From Metapseudomonas otitidis (GTDB lineage Bacteria; Pseudomonadota; Gammaproteobacteria; Pseudomonadales; Pseudomonadaceae), in NCBI RefSeq assembly GCF_900111835.1, contig NZ_FOJP01000003.1, positions 62,001 to 126,000 of the forward strand: a DNA stretch of 64,000 bases. Reading direction: 5' to 3'. Below, piece by piece: positions 10,901 through 17,977 of this stretch. Positions within the stretch are counted from its first letter, which is position 1, and every line of letters starts with the position of its first letter. The notes under the pieces were generated by a model that saw nothing but the letters and a program-made list of their open reading frames with translations, ran no database searches and was not told where the DNA came from. The position numbers and the translations under genes are program-made.

Positions 10901-11867
10901 GGAAGGGCAACGGTGCGCCGTCGGCGTAGCGGTAGTCATTGGCACCCAGACCGTACTGGGCCGCCAGCAACTGGACCTGCTCAGGCCCGAAGCGCCCCTG
11001 CGGACGCCGGCCCTTGATGATCACCTGGGCTTCACCACCCAGGGCCCGCACAGCCTCCAGGTAGGCCCGCAGCACCTGCTCGTCGATGGCCAGCTCCGGC
11101 GGCAGGCTGTGCTCGGCCAGCAGCGTGGTGCCCAGCACCACGATGGGCCGCGCGGTATCCAGCCCCAGTTCCTGGCACAAGGCCGCACGGGCACTGGCCC
11201 GTTCTTCGCGGGCGTCGAACAGCGAGTCGAACTGCGGCAGACCCAGCACATGCAGACGCTCCGGGTCGAAGCCGGCGTCGCCGTAGAGGCGGCGGCTGTC
11301 CTCGCTCCACACCACCATCAGGTCGGAGTTCTGCTGGTCGTGCACGGTATAGGGGTAGCAGAGCGTCGGGTTGTGCTCGATGTGCAGAGAGGGGATGCCC
11401 CGCGCCTTGGCCCACGCCACCAAGGTCTTGGAACCGAACATCCAGTCCTCGTTGACGGCGACCAGTTCCACCTCGTAGGTCGCCGCCATCCGGTCCAGCG
11501 CATCCACCAGGGCAAAGGACACCGGCAGGGTTCGCGCGGCCACATCCTTCAGGGTGGTCTCCCAGCCGTCCCACTCCAGGCCGGCGGCCTCCAGGTCGGG
11601 GCGCAGGTCCTGGCGCACGGTGTCGCTGAAGGCCAGCGCCTGGCGCTGGTCGAATTCTGCCTGGGCCGAGGGCATCGCCTGGTCCAGCAAGGGGTCGATC
11701 ACCACCAGCTCGCCGCCATGGCGCTGGACCATGGCCTCCAGCTCCGGGGTCAGGCAGCCCTGGAAGGTGATCAGCGTCCGCGGCTCGTTCTCGCTCAGGT
11801 AGCGTTCCAGCAGTGGAATGTTCTTCGGCCAGAGCTGGGTGATGAGGGCACGTACAGGTTGGGACAT
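7938..11867 (-). CDS. Large multidomain glycosyltransferase, probable flagellin glycosyltransferase
   Basis: From the ATG at 11865-11867 (MSQPVRALITQLWPKN) the protein has 1309 residues. A longer in-frame reading to 12011 runs through the upstream gene and is rejected. Four modules can be read: a GT-B-like N-terminal part resembling CDP-glycerol/surface-polysaccharide transferases (about 1-440); a degenerate GT2-like fold (about 460-690); a second, better preserved GT2 (about 695-925, starting VSIVVAVRDHLPLLQ, with YGDVDLCLRIRASG near 892); and a GT4-like C-terminal part (about 984-1309, GCGHYRVRQPL, then LLEYGACGFPVICT). It is the last gene of the pse operon, directly upstream of fliC. Transfer of the nonulosonic acid and further sugars to flagellin is inferred from context, like FgtA in P. 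aeruginosa. Confidence 0.85.
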   Translation of the reverse strand: MSQPVRALITQLWPKNIPLLERYLSENEPRTLITFQGCLTPELEAMVQRHGGELVVIDPLLDQAMPSAQAEFDQRQALAFSDTVRQDLRPDLEAAGLEWDGWETTLKDVAARTLPVSFALVDALDRMAATYEVELVAVNEDWMFGSKTLVAWAKARGIPSLHIEHNPTLCYPYTVHDQQNSDLMVVWSEDSRRLYGDAGFDPERLHVLGLPQFDSLFDAREERASARAALCQELGLDTARPIVVLGTTLLAEHSLPPELAIDEQVLRAYLEAVRALGGEAQVIIKGRRPQGRFGPEQVQLLAAQYGLGANDYRYADGAPLPFLLSADVLVAVDSGLQVEAMLVGTPALNLMTETGFFYGPGLVPAQGVDTVGADELADAIRRLLTDDVHRETMQARAKACVEALPRNSTAAIAAFMGRMALPEPRRLLASDQLQDWLDSGTPKGPALARILDSLATQQPRPPRLAVVVLDRHGDADAVSATLDSLAANLYPHVVPVLLSTAGLPAPAGVMGLCVSEGEQLQAINAWAAEADVDWLQVVEAGVTFTAGGLLAMVRRLERLEGCRAVYGDEFQRAPSGARGACFKPDFNLDLLLSFPLSLAPRWFFRREVFLAEGGFDPIFVEAPELELLLRLVERDGLQGLEHVDEVLLSAPVPVLQANPYEQVAIERHLEKRGFQARVESPMPRRYHIHYGHPQQPRVSIVVAVRDHLPLLQRCVETLLEHTRYPNYELLLVDCESQDAATLSWLEGVEGLQSEQVKVWRFAGPFNFSAMVNAVAMTVESEYLLLLGHDVEIVQPEWLDELVNQAQRPEVGVVGAKVLDAMNSVEQAGIVLGLHDVAGRAFVGEPFEAPGYLNRLQVTQNYSAVGSACLMVRREAYVAVGGMDEAKLSAFYGDVDLCLRIRASGLLNVWTPHSVVRRDGIDLPILAIEGALPRQAALKAEREEMLQRWLPVLANDPSYNRNLSLAGSGFSFEYGERRVSDPLLPQVLCYPADITGCGHYRVRQPLAALKAAGWAEGMASGVHLSPVELERFQATSIVFQRQIMEPQIEGMREVKALSSVFKVYELDDYLPNLPLKSVHRDTMPKDILRSLRQAVALTDRFVVSTEPLAEALRDLHGDIRVVPNFLPEHWWGNLRSQRRRGRKPRVGWAGGSSHLGDLELITDLVKALKDEVEWVFFGMCPERIRPYIHEFHGGVPIEQYPALLASLDLDLALAPLEPNLFNECKSNLRLLEYGACGFPVICTDAVCYRGDLPVTRVKNRFKDWLDAVRMHLADLDATARQGDALRERVLGEWMLKGENLQRWRSAWLPD

Positions 11868-11872
11868 GGGGT

Positions 11873-12427
11873 TCACTCGGCCGAGAAAGCGTTGAACAGC
11901 GAATCGAGCATGCGCGGGAAGGCCTGGTAGTCCAGGGCGCCGCTGAGGTCCACGCCCCGGTACTGGTAAGCGGCCTTCACTTCCGGCTGACGCTCCCAGG
12001 CCTGCAGGCACTGCAGGGCCACGAAGTCGGTGTGGTACTTGCGATGCCAGCGGCGGAAGGTCGCCCAGTGCTGCTCGCCCAGCAGGGCCGACAGGTCCGG
12101 CAGGCTGGCCAGCGGTGTGGGCTGCGCGCCTTCACGGAAGAACCAGACCACGAAGAGAAAGAAGCGATTGCGCGGACGTGCCAGGTGCGCGGCCAACTGT
12201 TCGGCGAGGGCTTCGCGGCTCAGCTCCGGCTGGCCGGGCAGCGACTCCAGGAAGGCCAGGAAGGCCGCGAATGCCGGGTCGCTGTCGCGATAGCCCAGCC
12301 AACGTCGCCAAAGCGATGGCCAGTAGCCGCAGGGTTGTTCGGGGTCGAAGCCGTTGAAGCCCGCCGGCAGCAGCTGCCGCCAGGCCGGCCGGCCCTGCAT
12401 CGAAGAAGGAAGAACGAGTCCGACCAT
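11873..12427 (-). CDS. Uncharacterised 184-residue protein of the glycosylation operon
   Basis: I do not recognise the family. The start is taken as the ATG at 12425-12427 (MVGLVLPSSMQGRPAW), with AGGTAG a few bases upstream; the frame stays open to 12532 but those residues are Cys-rich and unlike a protein start. The protein is soluble-looking, with many Trp, Phe and Arg (RPAWRQLLPAGFNG; FRRWHRKYHTDF), and has no signal peptide and no clear transmembrane segment, though FFLFVVWFF (about 89-97) is strongly hydrophobic. It ends 5 bases before the glycosyltransferase ATG, so translation is probably coupled. A role as partner or adaptor of the transferase is a guess from position. Confidence 0.75.
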   Translation of the reverse strand: MVGLVLPSSMQGRPAWRQLLPAGFNGFDPEQPCGYWPSLWRRWLGYRDSDPAFAAFLAFLESLPGQPELSREALAEQLAAHLARPRNRFFLFVVWFFREGAQPTPLASLPDLSALLGEQHWATFRRWHRKYHTDFVALQCLQAWERQPEVKAAYQYRGVDLSGALDYQAFPRMLDSLFNAFSAE

Positions 12428-12447
12428 AGCGCTACCTGCCTTATCGC

Positions 12448-12471
12448 AGGCCCGACCATCCGGGCGGGCCT
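12448..12471 (-). other. Hairpin in the 82-base gap inside the glycosylation operon
   Basis: A 7-bp stem (AGGCCCG with CGGGCCT) encloses a 10-base loop. It lies between the oxygenase gene stop and the start of the 184-residue gene, the longest gap in the operon. No T tract follows, so it may be an mRNA processing or attenuation element rather than a full terminator. Confidence 0.35.
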
Positions 12472-12509
12472 TGTACGGAAAATTGACGTTGCAGCCCGTG
12501 GAGCAAGAT

Positions 12510-13280
12510 TCACACCAGCAACTGGATGCCACGCGGTTGGGTCAGCCGCTGCACGGGCTCGGGGAAGCTGAACCCGTCCATGAACAGGTAGCCGCTGCGC
12601 CCGCGGATGAAGTCGATGTACTGGCGGGCATGGGCGTTGTTGCGCGAGGCCATGAAGAACACCGCGTACTTCTCATGCTCCACCGGCACCGGCCCGGTGG
12701 GCCAGCAGGCCTTGTGGTCCAGGCGGGTGTTGAAGATCACCAGGTCGCCGGCCTCGCTGGGAACGCGGTAGCCCTTCTGGCTCTCCTCGTACCAGCGCAT
12801 GTCCACGCGGTGGGAACCGGGGATCACCTCCAGCCCGCCGCCGTATTCCGGCGTATTGGCCTGGAGGTAGAACGCGATCTGCACGATGTCGCAATCCGGC
12901 TCCCAGTGAAAACGATGCCCGGCCTTCTGCTGCGAATCGGTGTCCTTGTGCCAGGTGCCGTAGCCGCGGTGATGCAGGGCGGACTCGGGCAGCAGGACGA
13001 AATCCTCGCCCAGCAGCATTTGCAGCACCGTCAGGAACTCGGAGTCGAAGATGGCTTTCCACACCGCCGGGTAGCGGTTGAACACGTCGATGCGAATGCT
13101 GCCCAGGCTGGGGTTGTCGTAGATGTCGCCGGGGTAGCGGGTCTCGCTGGCGAAGGCCTTCACCAGTTCCTCGCGCAGATGGCGGGTGGTCTCGGGGGCG
13201 AGCAACTGCTTGACCAAGGCGAAGCCGTTGTCCTGGTAGCTCTGGCGCAGCGCCTTGGCGAAGGCTTCGTACTCAGACAC
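12510..13280 (-). CDS. PhyH-family Fe(II)/2-oxoglutarate dioxygenase
   Basis: The 256-residue protein shows the phytanoyl-CoA dioxygenase pattern: H111-x-D113 in TWHKDTDS as the first two iron ligands, a third His candidate at H189 in NTRLDHKA, and the beta-strand context GGLEVIPGSHRVD (148-160). It lacks membrane segments. Such enzymes hydroxylate acyl or sugar substrates. The gene overlaps the preceding methyltransferase by 8 bases and is followed by the unknown gene and the large glycosyltransferase, so a glycan tailoring step (hydroxylation of the sugar or an N-acyl group) is the likely job. The substrate cannot be read from the sequence. Confidence 0.85.
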   Translation of the reverse strand: MSEYEAFAKALRQSYQDNGFALVKQLLAPETTRHLREELVKAFASETRYPGDIYDNPSLGSIRIDVFNRYPAVWKAIFDSEFLTVLQMLLGEDFVLLPESALHHRGYGTWHKDTDSQQKAGHRFHWEPDCDIVQIAFYLQANTPEYGGGLEVIPGSHRVDMRWYEESQKGYRVPSEAGDLVIFNTRLDHKACWPTGPVPVEHEKYAVFFMASRNNAHARQYIDFIRGRSGYLFMDGFSFPEPVQRLTQPRGIQLLV

Positions 13281-14301
13281 GGGCGCCCTCCTCCGGCTTG
13301 CGGGCCATCACCCACATGTGGGACGACATCCCCGACTCCGCCAGGAAGCGCTGGAAGGCCGGGCCCAGCTCGTCCCAGCGGTTGAACAGCACGTCCTGCA
13401 GGAAGGGGTCCAGCTCCGCCTCGCGGCCTTGTGCCTGGACGCCCTTGCGCACCAGCTCGGCATCGAGCTTGCCGGGGGTGAAGCAGGCCAGGGTCTCCAG
13501 CCCGTGGCGCTGCAGCAGCAGCGGCAGCGAGCGGGTGTTGAAGTAGTTCAGGTGCTCATGGTCCACGCAGGGGCTCTCCGGCCCCAGTTGCTGGACATCG
13601 AACCCGGCACCGTTCGGGCAGGTGAGGATCAGCGCGCCCCCCGGACGCAGCAGCGCCGACAGGCTGGCCACCACCTGACCGGGGTCGAACAGGTGCTCGA
13701 TCACCTCGAAGGCTGCGATCAGGTCGAAACGCTGGGCAGTCGAGGCGGCATAGACCTCCACCGGTTGCTCCACCACCTCGAAACCCTGCTCGCGGCAGAT
13801 CGCCGCCAGGTCCGGCGTCGGCTCGATGCCGACGATGCGCTGCCACAGCCCGCGCTGCTGCATCTCGCGGCAGAAGGAGCCGTAGCCCGCCCCCACCTCC
13901 AGCAGGTCGCCACAGGGCAGGCCGATGCGCTGGCACAGCTCCAGCACCCGCTCCACCCGTGGCACGATCACCGACTGGTGGCGCGCCTCGGCCGAGGCCG
14001 GGTAGATGTGCCGCGCCCAGTAGGCGTAGTTCTCGCTCTGGCGGTAGAAGTCCGCCAGCAGGCGCTCGCCGGGCCGGGGATTGACGTAGAAGCTGGTGCA
14101 GTCCAGGCAGTCCACGTAGCGGAAGCCGTTCTTCTCGAAGCGTGGCCGGGCGCGCTCGCTGCCGCAGGCCGGGCACGCGCACTGGACGAACTCTTCATTG
14201 CGGGCCAGCAGGAAGGCGATGTCATGCAGCAGGGCCACACGCTGACCGGCCTGCAGGCGCGAAGGGCGGATGTCGTCTTCTTTCACCGTCGCACTCCTCA
14301 A
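13273..14301 (-). CDS. SAM-dependent methyltransferase with N-terminal zinc ribbon
   Basis: Of 342 residues, the first 80 carry a four-Cys zinc ribbon (C43-x2-C46 and C65-x2-C68, the CPAC and CLDC pairs). A class I methyltransferase follows, with SAM motif I LLEVGAGYGSF (133-143), an acidic residue after strand 2 (IVGIEPTPDL) and a motif with FEVIEHL. This architecture resembles sugar C- or O-methyltransferases acting on nucleotide sugars or glycans. Its ATG overlaps the stop of the amidotransferase gene by 4 bases and its own end overlaps the oxygenase gene by 8, so it belongs to the same operon. Exact target unknown. Confidence 0.85.
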   Translation of the reverse strand: MRSATVKEDDIRPSRLQAGQRVALLHDIAFLLARNEEFVQCACPACGSERARPRFEKNGFRYVDCLDCTSFYVNPRPGERLLADFYRQSENYAYWARHIYPASAEARHQSVIVPRVERVLELCQRIGLPCGDLLEVGAGYGSFCREMQQRGLWQRIVGIEPTPDLAAICREQGFEVVEQPVEVYAASTAQRFDLIAAFEVIEHLFDPGQVVASLSALLRPGGALILTCPNGAGFDVQQLGPESPCVDHEHLNYFNTRSLPLLLQRHGLETLACFTPGKLDAELVRKGVQAQGREAELDPFLQDVLFNRWDELGPAFQRFLAESGMSSHMWVMARKPEEGARV

Positions 14302-15491
14302 CCGGCACGCCGGTATTTCTGCTGCTGCGCCTCGGGCAGGTGCACCGGCCCGTAGGCGCTCGGCTCACCCCAGATGTTGTCCTTCCACCACTGGCCATCC
14401 TCGATCCACCAGACACGCGGCGAGCGGAAGGTGTCGGCCGTCTCCCAGAAGGCCTGCTCGGTCATGCCCACGTAGTCCAGCCAGTGCTGCAGGTCGCTGG
14501 ACACCACAGAGTCCATGCGGCGGACGATCTCGATGCCCTCCTCCCGGGTCAGGTAGCCGGCGCGGATGTCTTTGGAGGCATGGTCGGAGGCGCGGCCGTA
14601 GCCGAACTTGATGAACTTGAGCAGGTCGTGCACGCCGTTCTCGTAACGGTCGTCCAGGTTGGACATCTGCCGGTAGGTGCGCTCGAAGGGCTTGTCGGCC
14701 ATCTTCCAGCCGTAGCGTTCCTGCACCAGGCGGGTGTGCTGGTTCGGGTCCCAGGGGAAGAAGTTGCCGATGTAGATGCCCCGCACCCCCGTCTTGAGGA
14801 TGTCGGCATCGCTGGGGTAGCGCGCCCACAGCAGGTCCTTCTCGCGCAGCGGCTCCTCGGGGTCGTCCAGCATGTCGCTCCACTCGAAGCCGCGCAGGGC
14901 GTGCTCGTGGCGGACGCGCGCGCTGAATTCCACGTAGTCGTCCGGGTCGAACATCCCGGAGATGTCCCAGGCCGTCTCGCCCCAGATGATCAGCGGAATG
15001 TCGAACTTCACCGCCACCTGGATCGGGTAGGTCATGATCCCGCAGTGGGCGTGCCAGTTCATGTCGCCCATCTTGCGGAAGCACAGGCGGTTGAGGCGCT
15101 TGAGCACCTCCACGCTGGGGCCGAAGACCATGTGGTCGGCATCGAATACATGGCGCATGCGGTCGCGGTTGTAGTCCCCCTCGGGCAGGTAGTTGTTGCC
15201 GTGGTAGGTCACCAGCAGCGGCTTGAGGCCGTACTGGGCGGCGATCACATGGGCCTGGTAGTAGCTGTCCTTGCCACCGCTGACCGGGATGATGCAGTCG
15301 TAGTTGTCGTTGCGCTTGCCGGCCCCGGTCTCCTCCAGCACCCGCTCGAAGCGCTTGCGGCGCTCGTCCCAGAAGGTGGGCGGCAGCTGGGCGAACTGCT
15401 CGGCGACCTGGCAGGCCGAGCAGACACCGTGCTCGTCCAGCATCAGGTTGACGCTGGCCCGGGGGTACACGCAGCGGCTGCAATATTCCAT
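14298..15491 (-). CDS. N-acetyl sugar amidotransferase (PseA/WbpG family)
   Basis: The 397-residue protein begins with two zinc-ribbon-like Cys pairs (C4-x2-C7 and C24-x2-C27) and has the PP-loop ATP-pyrophosphatase motif PVSGGKDS (69-76). This family converts an N-acetyl to an acetamidino group, using ATP and ammonia. WbpG in P. aeruginosa O-antigen synthesis works with HisH2/HisF2 as ammonia source; PseA makes the acetamidino form of pseudaminic acid in Campylobacter. Both helpers are encoded directly upstream here, 10 bases away. The likely product is therefore an amidinated pseudaminic acid derivative, though the substrate is inferred. Confidence 0.9.
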   Translation of the reverse strand: MEYCSRCVYPRASVNLMLDEHGVCSACQVAEQFAQLPPTFWDERRKRFERVLEETGAGKRNDNYDCIIPVSGGKDSYYQAHVIAAQYGLKPLLVTYHGNNYLPEGDYNRDRMRHVFDADHMVFGPSVEVLKRLNRLCFRKMGDMNWHAHCGIMTYPIQVAVKFDIPLIIWGETAWDISGMFDPDDYVEFSARVRHEHALRGFEWSDMLDDPEEPLREKDLLWARYPSDADILKTGVRGIYIGNFFPWDPNQHTRLVQERYGWKMADKPFERTYRQMSNLDDRYENGVHDLLKFIKFGYGRASDHASKDIRAGYLTREEGIEIVRRMDSVVSSDLQHWLDYVGMTEQAFWETADTFRSPRVWWIEDGQWWKDNIWGEPSAYGPVHLPEAQQQKYRRAG

Positions 15492-15501
15492 GAAGAGGCT
15501 C

Positions 15502-16308
15502 CTAGAGACTGAGTAGCTGGGGGCTGCGAACGTTCAGCCCCTGCTCGAACAGGTACTTGCGCGCCAGGTAGACGCTCTGGTCGGTGTAATGAAAGATGTT
15601 GGCCGCCGCCACCGCGTCGACGCCGGTCTGCTCCAGGGCCTGGGCCATGTGCGACCACTCCCCCACGCCCCCGAGGGCGATCACCGGGATGTGCACGCTG
15701 GCGCAGACCCGGTCCAGCAGGGCCAGGTCGTAGCCCTGGCGCGCGCCGTCCCGGTCGATGGCATTCACCATCACCTCGCCGGCGCCCCGCTCCTGGGCCT
15801 CGCGCACCCAGTCCTCGACACGGCGGCCGGTGTCGCGACGCCCGCCTTCGGCGAACACGCGGTAGTCGTCACCCTGCTGCAGGACATCCACCGAGAGCAC
15901 GATGCACTGCGAGCCGTATTCGCGGCTGGCCGCCTCGATCAGGTTTGGGTCGTCCAGGGCAGCAGTGTTCAGCGTGACCTTGTCTGCCCCCGTGGCCAGG
16001 CGCCGGGCGATATCGTCCAGCGAGCGGATGCGCCCGCCCAGGGTGATCGGCATGAAGGACGCCCGGGCGACTTCGGCGACGATGGCGTCAATGTCCTGCA
16101 GGTTGCGGCTGCCCAGGTCATCACGGCCCAGGTCGTAGTGGTCGTCGCGGCTGATGTCCAGATAGACCAGCTCGTCGGCGGCCCAGTCGCTGAGCCGGCG
16201 GACGGCAGCGGAGGGATTACCCAGCACCTGGTGGCGGGAAAAGCGCTTGCTCTGCACCAGCTGGCCGTTCTTCAGCAGCAGGACCGGGATGATGCGTTTC
16301 TTCTTCAT
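15502..16308 (-). CDS. HisF-like ammonia-channel subunit (HisF2 type)
   Basis: A (beta/alpha)8 barrel protein of 268 residues with a HisF opening (MKKKRIIPVLLLKNG) and duplicated phosphate-binding half-barrels (LGGRIRSLDDIARRL; LGGVGEWS). True HisF has catalytic Asp at position 11 (CLDV); here the aligned residue is Leu (VLLL), while the second acidic residue survives as D141 in LSVDVL. Loss of Asp11 argues against cyclase activity in histidine synthesis and for a role only in channelling ammonia from HisH2 to the amidotransferase. It overlaps hisH2 by 4 bases. Confidence 0.88.
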   Translation of the reverse strand: MKKKRIIPVLLLKNGQLVQSKRFSRHQVLGNPSAAVRRLSDWAADELVYLDISRDDHYDLGRDDLGSRNLQDIDAIVAEVARASFMPITLGGRIRSLDDIARRLATGADKVTLNTAALDDPNLIEAASREYGSQCIVLSVDVLQQGDDYRVFAEGGRRDTGRRVEDWVREAQERGAGEVMVNAIDRDGARQGYDLALLDRVCASVHIPVIALGGVGEWSHMAQALEQTGVDAVAAANIFHYTDQSVYLARKYLFEQGLNVRSPQLLSL

Positions 16309-16916
16309 GCCAGCTCCAGGAAGTTCTTCAGCAGCTGGGCGCCGGCCCGCTGGCTCTTCTCGGGGTGGAACTGCACGCCCAGCACGTTCTCCCGCCCGAC
16401 CACCGCCGGGAAGCGGCTGCCGTACTCGACGGTGGCGATGACGTCATCGGCCGAGGCCGTGGCGAAGGCGTAGCTGTGCACGAAATAGAAGTCCGGCGTG
16501 GCTTCCAACCCCTGCAACAGGGGGTGGGGCAGCTCCCCCCGGATGTCGTTCCAGCCCACGTGGGGCAGCGGCAGGCCGGCACTGTCCAGCGCCAGCACGC
16601 GACCGGGTATCCAGCCGAGCCCGGCATGCTGGCCGAATTCATGACCCTCGTCGCTGAGCACCTGCATGCCCACGCAGATGCCGAGGAAGGGCTTGCCCTG
16701 TTCGAAGACCGCACGGCGCACACCGTCCAGCGGCAATTGCTGGACGATTCGCGCCATCGCCGCGCCGTAGGCCCCCACGCCGGGCAACACCAGGTGGGTG
16801 GCGTCGGCGATCACCTGGGGATCGTTGGAAACCCGGGTTTCCCCAAGGGTGGCGAACAGGTTCGCCACCGAGCGGACGTTGCCGGAGCCGTAGTCGAGGA
16901 TGCACACCCGGCTCAT
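16305..16916 (-). CDS. HisH-like glutamine amidotransferase (HisH2 type)
   Basis: This class I glutaminase of 203 residues has an intact triad: nucleophile C81 in LGICVGMQ and H184/E186 in VQFHPEKS. The N terminus (ILDYGSGNVRSV) is HisH-like. It should hydrolyse glutamine and feed ammonia through the HisF-like subunit to the PP-loop amidotransferase. It overlaps both pseI and hisF2 by 4 bases (ATGA type), so the three are translationally coupled. Context makes a histidine biosynthesis role unlikely; that pathway normally sits in a his cluster elsewhere. Confidence 0.9.
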   Translation of the reverse strand: MSRVCILDYGSGNVRSVANLFATLGETRVSNDPQVIADATHLVLPGVGAYGAAMARIVQQLPLDGVRRAVFEQGKPFLGICVGMQVLSDEGHEFGQHAGLGWIPGRVLALDSAGLPLPHVGWNDIRGELPHPLLQGLEATPDFYFVHSYAFATASADDVIATVEYGSRFPAVVGRENVLGVQFHPEKSQRAGAQLLKNFLELA

Positions 16917-17977
16917 CGACCGCCTCCCGACAGGTGCCGCCAGGCCAGCGCCTGGCCGCGCTTGAGCGGCTCGCTGGCAACGCAGCGCAGCACCTCGTCC
17001 AGGTGCTTGGGCGGCAGGCCGAGGCCCGGACGGATGGCGCGCACGTTGTCGGCCGTGAAGGGCTCGCCGGCGGCGATGTCACGCACCACGTAGAGGGAAC
17101 GACGAAACACCAGGGACTTGCGCTCGGCCGGCGTGGGCCCGTAGTGGACCTGCCCGAGGGCCTGCCAGGCCCGCTCGGTTTCGCTCACCAGGGCCGCCAG
17201 CTCGGCCGGCTCCAGGGAGAAGGCGGAATCCACCCCGCCCTCGGCACGGGACAGGGTGAAGTGTTTTTCGATCACGCTGGCGCCCAGGGCGACGGCCGCC
17301 ACCGAGGCGCCGACGCCGAGGGTGTGGTCGCTCAGCCCCACTTCGCAGCCGAACAGCTCGCGCATGTGGGGAATGCTGCGCAGGTGGGTGTTGGCCGGGC
17401 TGGCCGGGTAGGTGCTGGTGCATTTGAGCAGCACCAGGTCACGGCAACCGGCGCCGCGTGCCGCGTCGACGCAGTCCTGGATCTCGCCGACGCTGGCCAT
17501 GCCGGTGGAGATGATCAGCGGCTTGCCGGTGGCGGCCACGCGACGGATCAGCGGCAGGTCGACGTTCTCGAAACTGGCGATCTTGTAGGCGGGCACGCCG
17601 AGGGATTCGAGGAAGTCCACCGATGTGGCGTCGAACGGCGTGGAGAAGGCCTCCAGACCGCGCTCGCGGGCGCGGCGGAAGATCGGCTCGTGCCATTCCC
17701 AGGGGGTGTAGGCCTCACCGTACAGACGATAGAGCGAGGTGCCGCTCCACAGGCTGTCGGGGTCGCCGATGTGGAACTCGCCCTCGTCCAGGTCGAGGGT
17801 CATGGTGTCCGGGGTGTAGGTCTGCAGCTTCAGCGCGTGGGCGCCGGCATCGGCGGCGGCATCCACCAGCGCCAGGGCACGCTCCAGGGACTGGTTGTGG
17901 TTGCCGCTCATCTCGGCGATGACGAAGGGCGCCGCATCACGCCCGATGGCTCTGGCGCCGATCCGAAAGGTGCTCAT
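16913..17977 (-). CDS. pseI: PseI, pseudaminic acid synthase
   Basis: The 354-residue protein has a NeuB-type TIM barrel (FVIAEMSGNHNQSLERAL at 18-35; LKLQTYTPDTMTLD; IEKHFTLSR) and a C-terminal SAF/antifreeze-like domain (about 292-350, VVRDIAAGEPFTADNVRAIRPG). It condenses 6-deoxy-AltdiNAc with phosphoenolpyruvate to make pseudaminic acid. The Gly-Asn-His motif and the opening are typical of PseI rather than NeuB or LegI, and the neighbouring PseB, PseC, PseF and PseG settle it. Its ATG overlaps the pseGH stop by 4 bases. Confidence 0.95.
   Translation of the reverse strand: MSTFRIGARAIGRDAAPFVIAEMSGNHNQSLERALALVDAAADAGAHALKLQTYTPDTMTLDLDEGEFHIGDPDSLWSGTSLYRLYGEAYTPWEWHEPIFRRARERGLEAFSTPFDATSVDFLESLGVPAYKIASFENVDLPLIRRVAATGKPLIISTGMASVGEIQDCVDAARGAGCRDLVLLKCTSTYPASPANTHLRSIPHMRELFGCEVGLSDHTLGVGASVAAVALGASVIEKHFTLSRAEGGVDSAFSLEPAELAALVSETERAWQALGQVHYGPTPAERKSLVFRRSLYVVRDIAAGEPFTADNVRAIRPGLGLPPKHLDEVLRCVASEPLKRGQALAWRHLSGGGR

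Noticed and set aside
9132-11930. Long plus-strand open frame (over 900 codons) opposite the glycosyltransferase
   Set aside because: Antisense shadow caused by high GC third positions; composition rich in His, Gln and Arg, no domain, and the opposite strand encodes a clear protein.
11868-12011. Longer N terminus for the large glycosyltransferase
   Set aside because: The extra 48 codons overlap the end of the upstream gene and look like out-of-frame sequence; the MSQPVRAL start fits the operon spacing.
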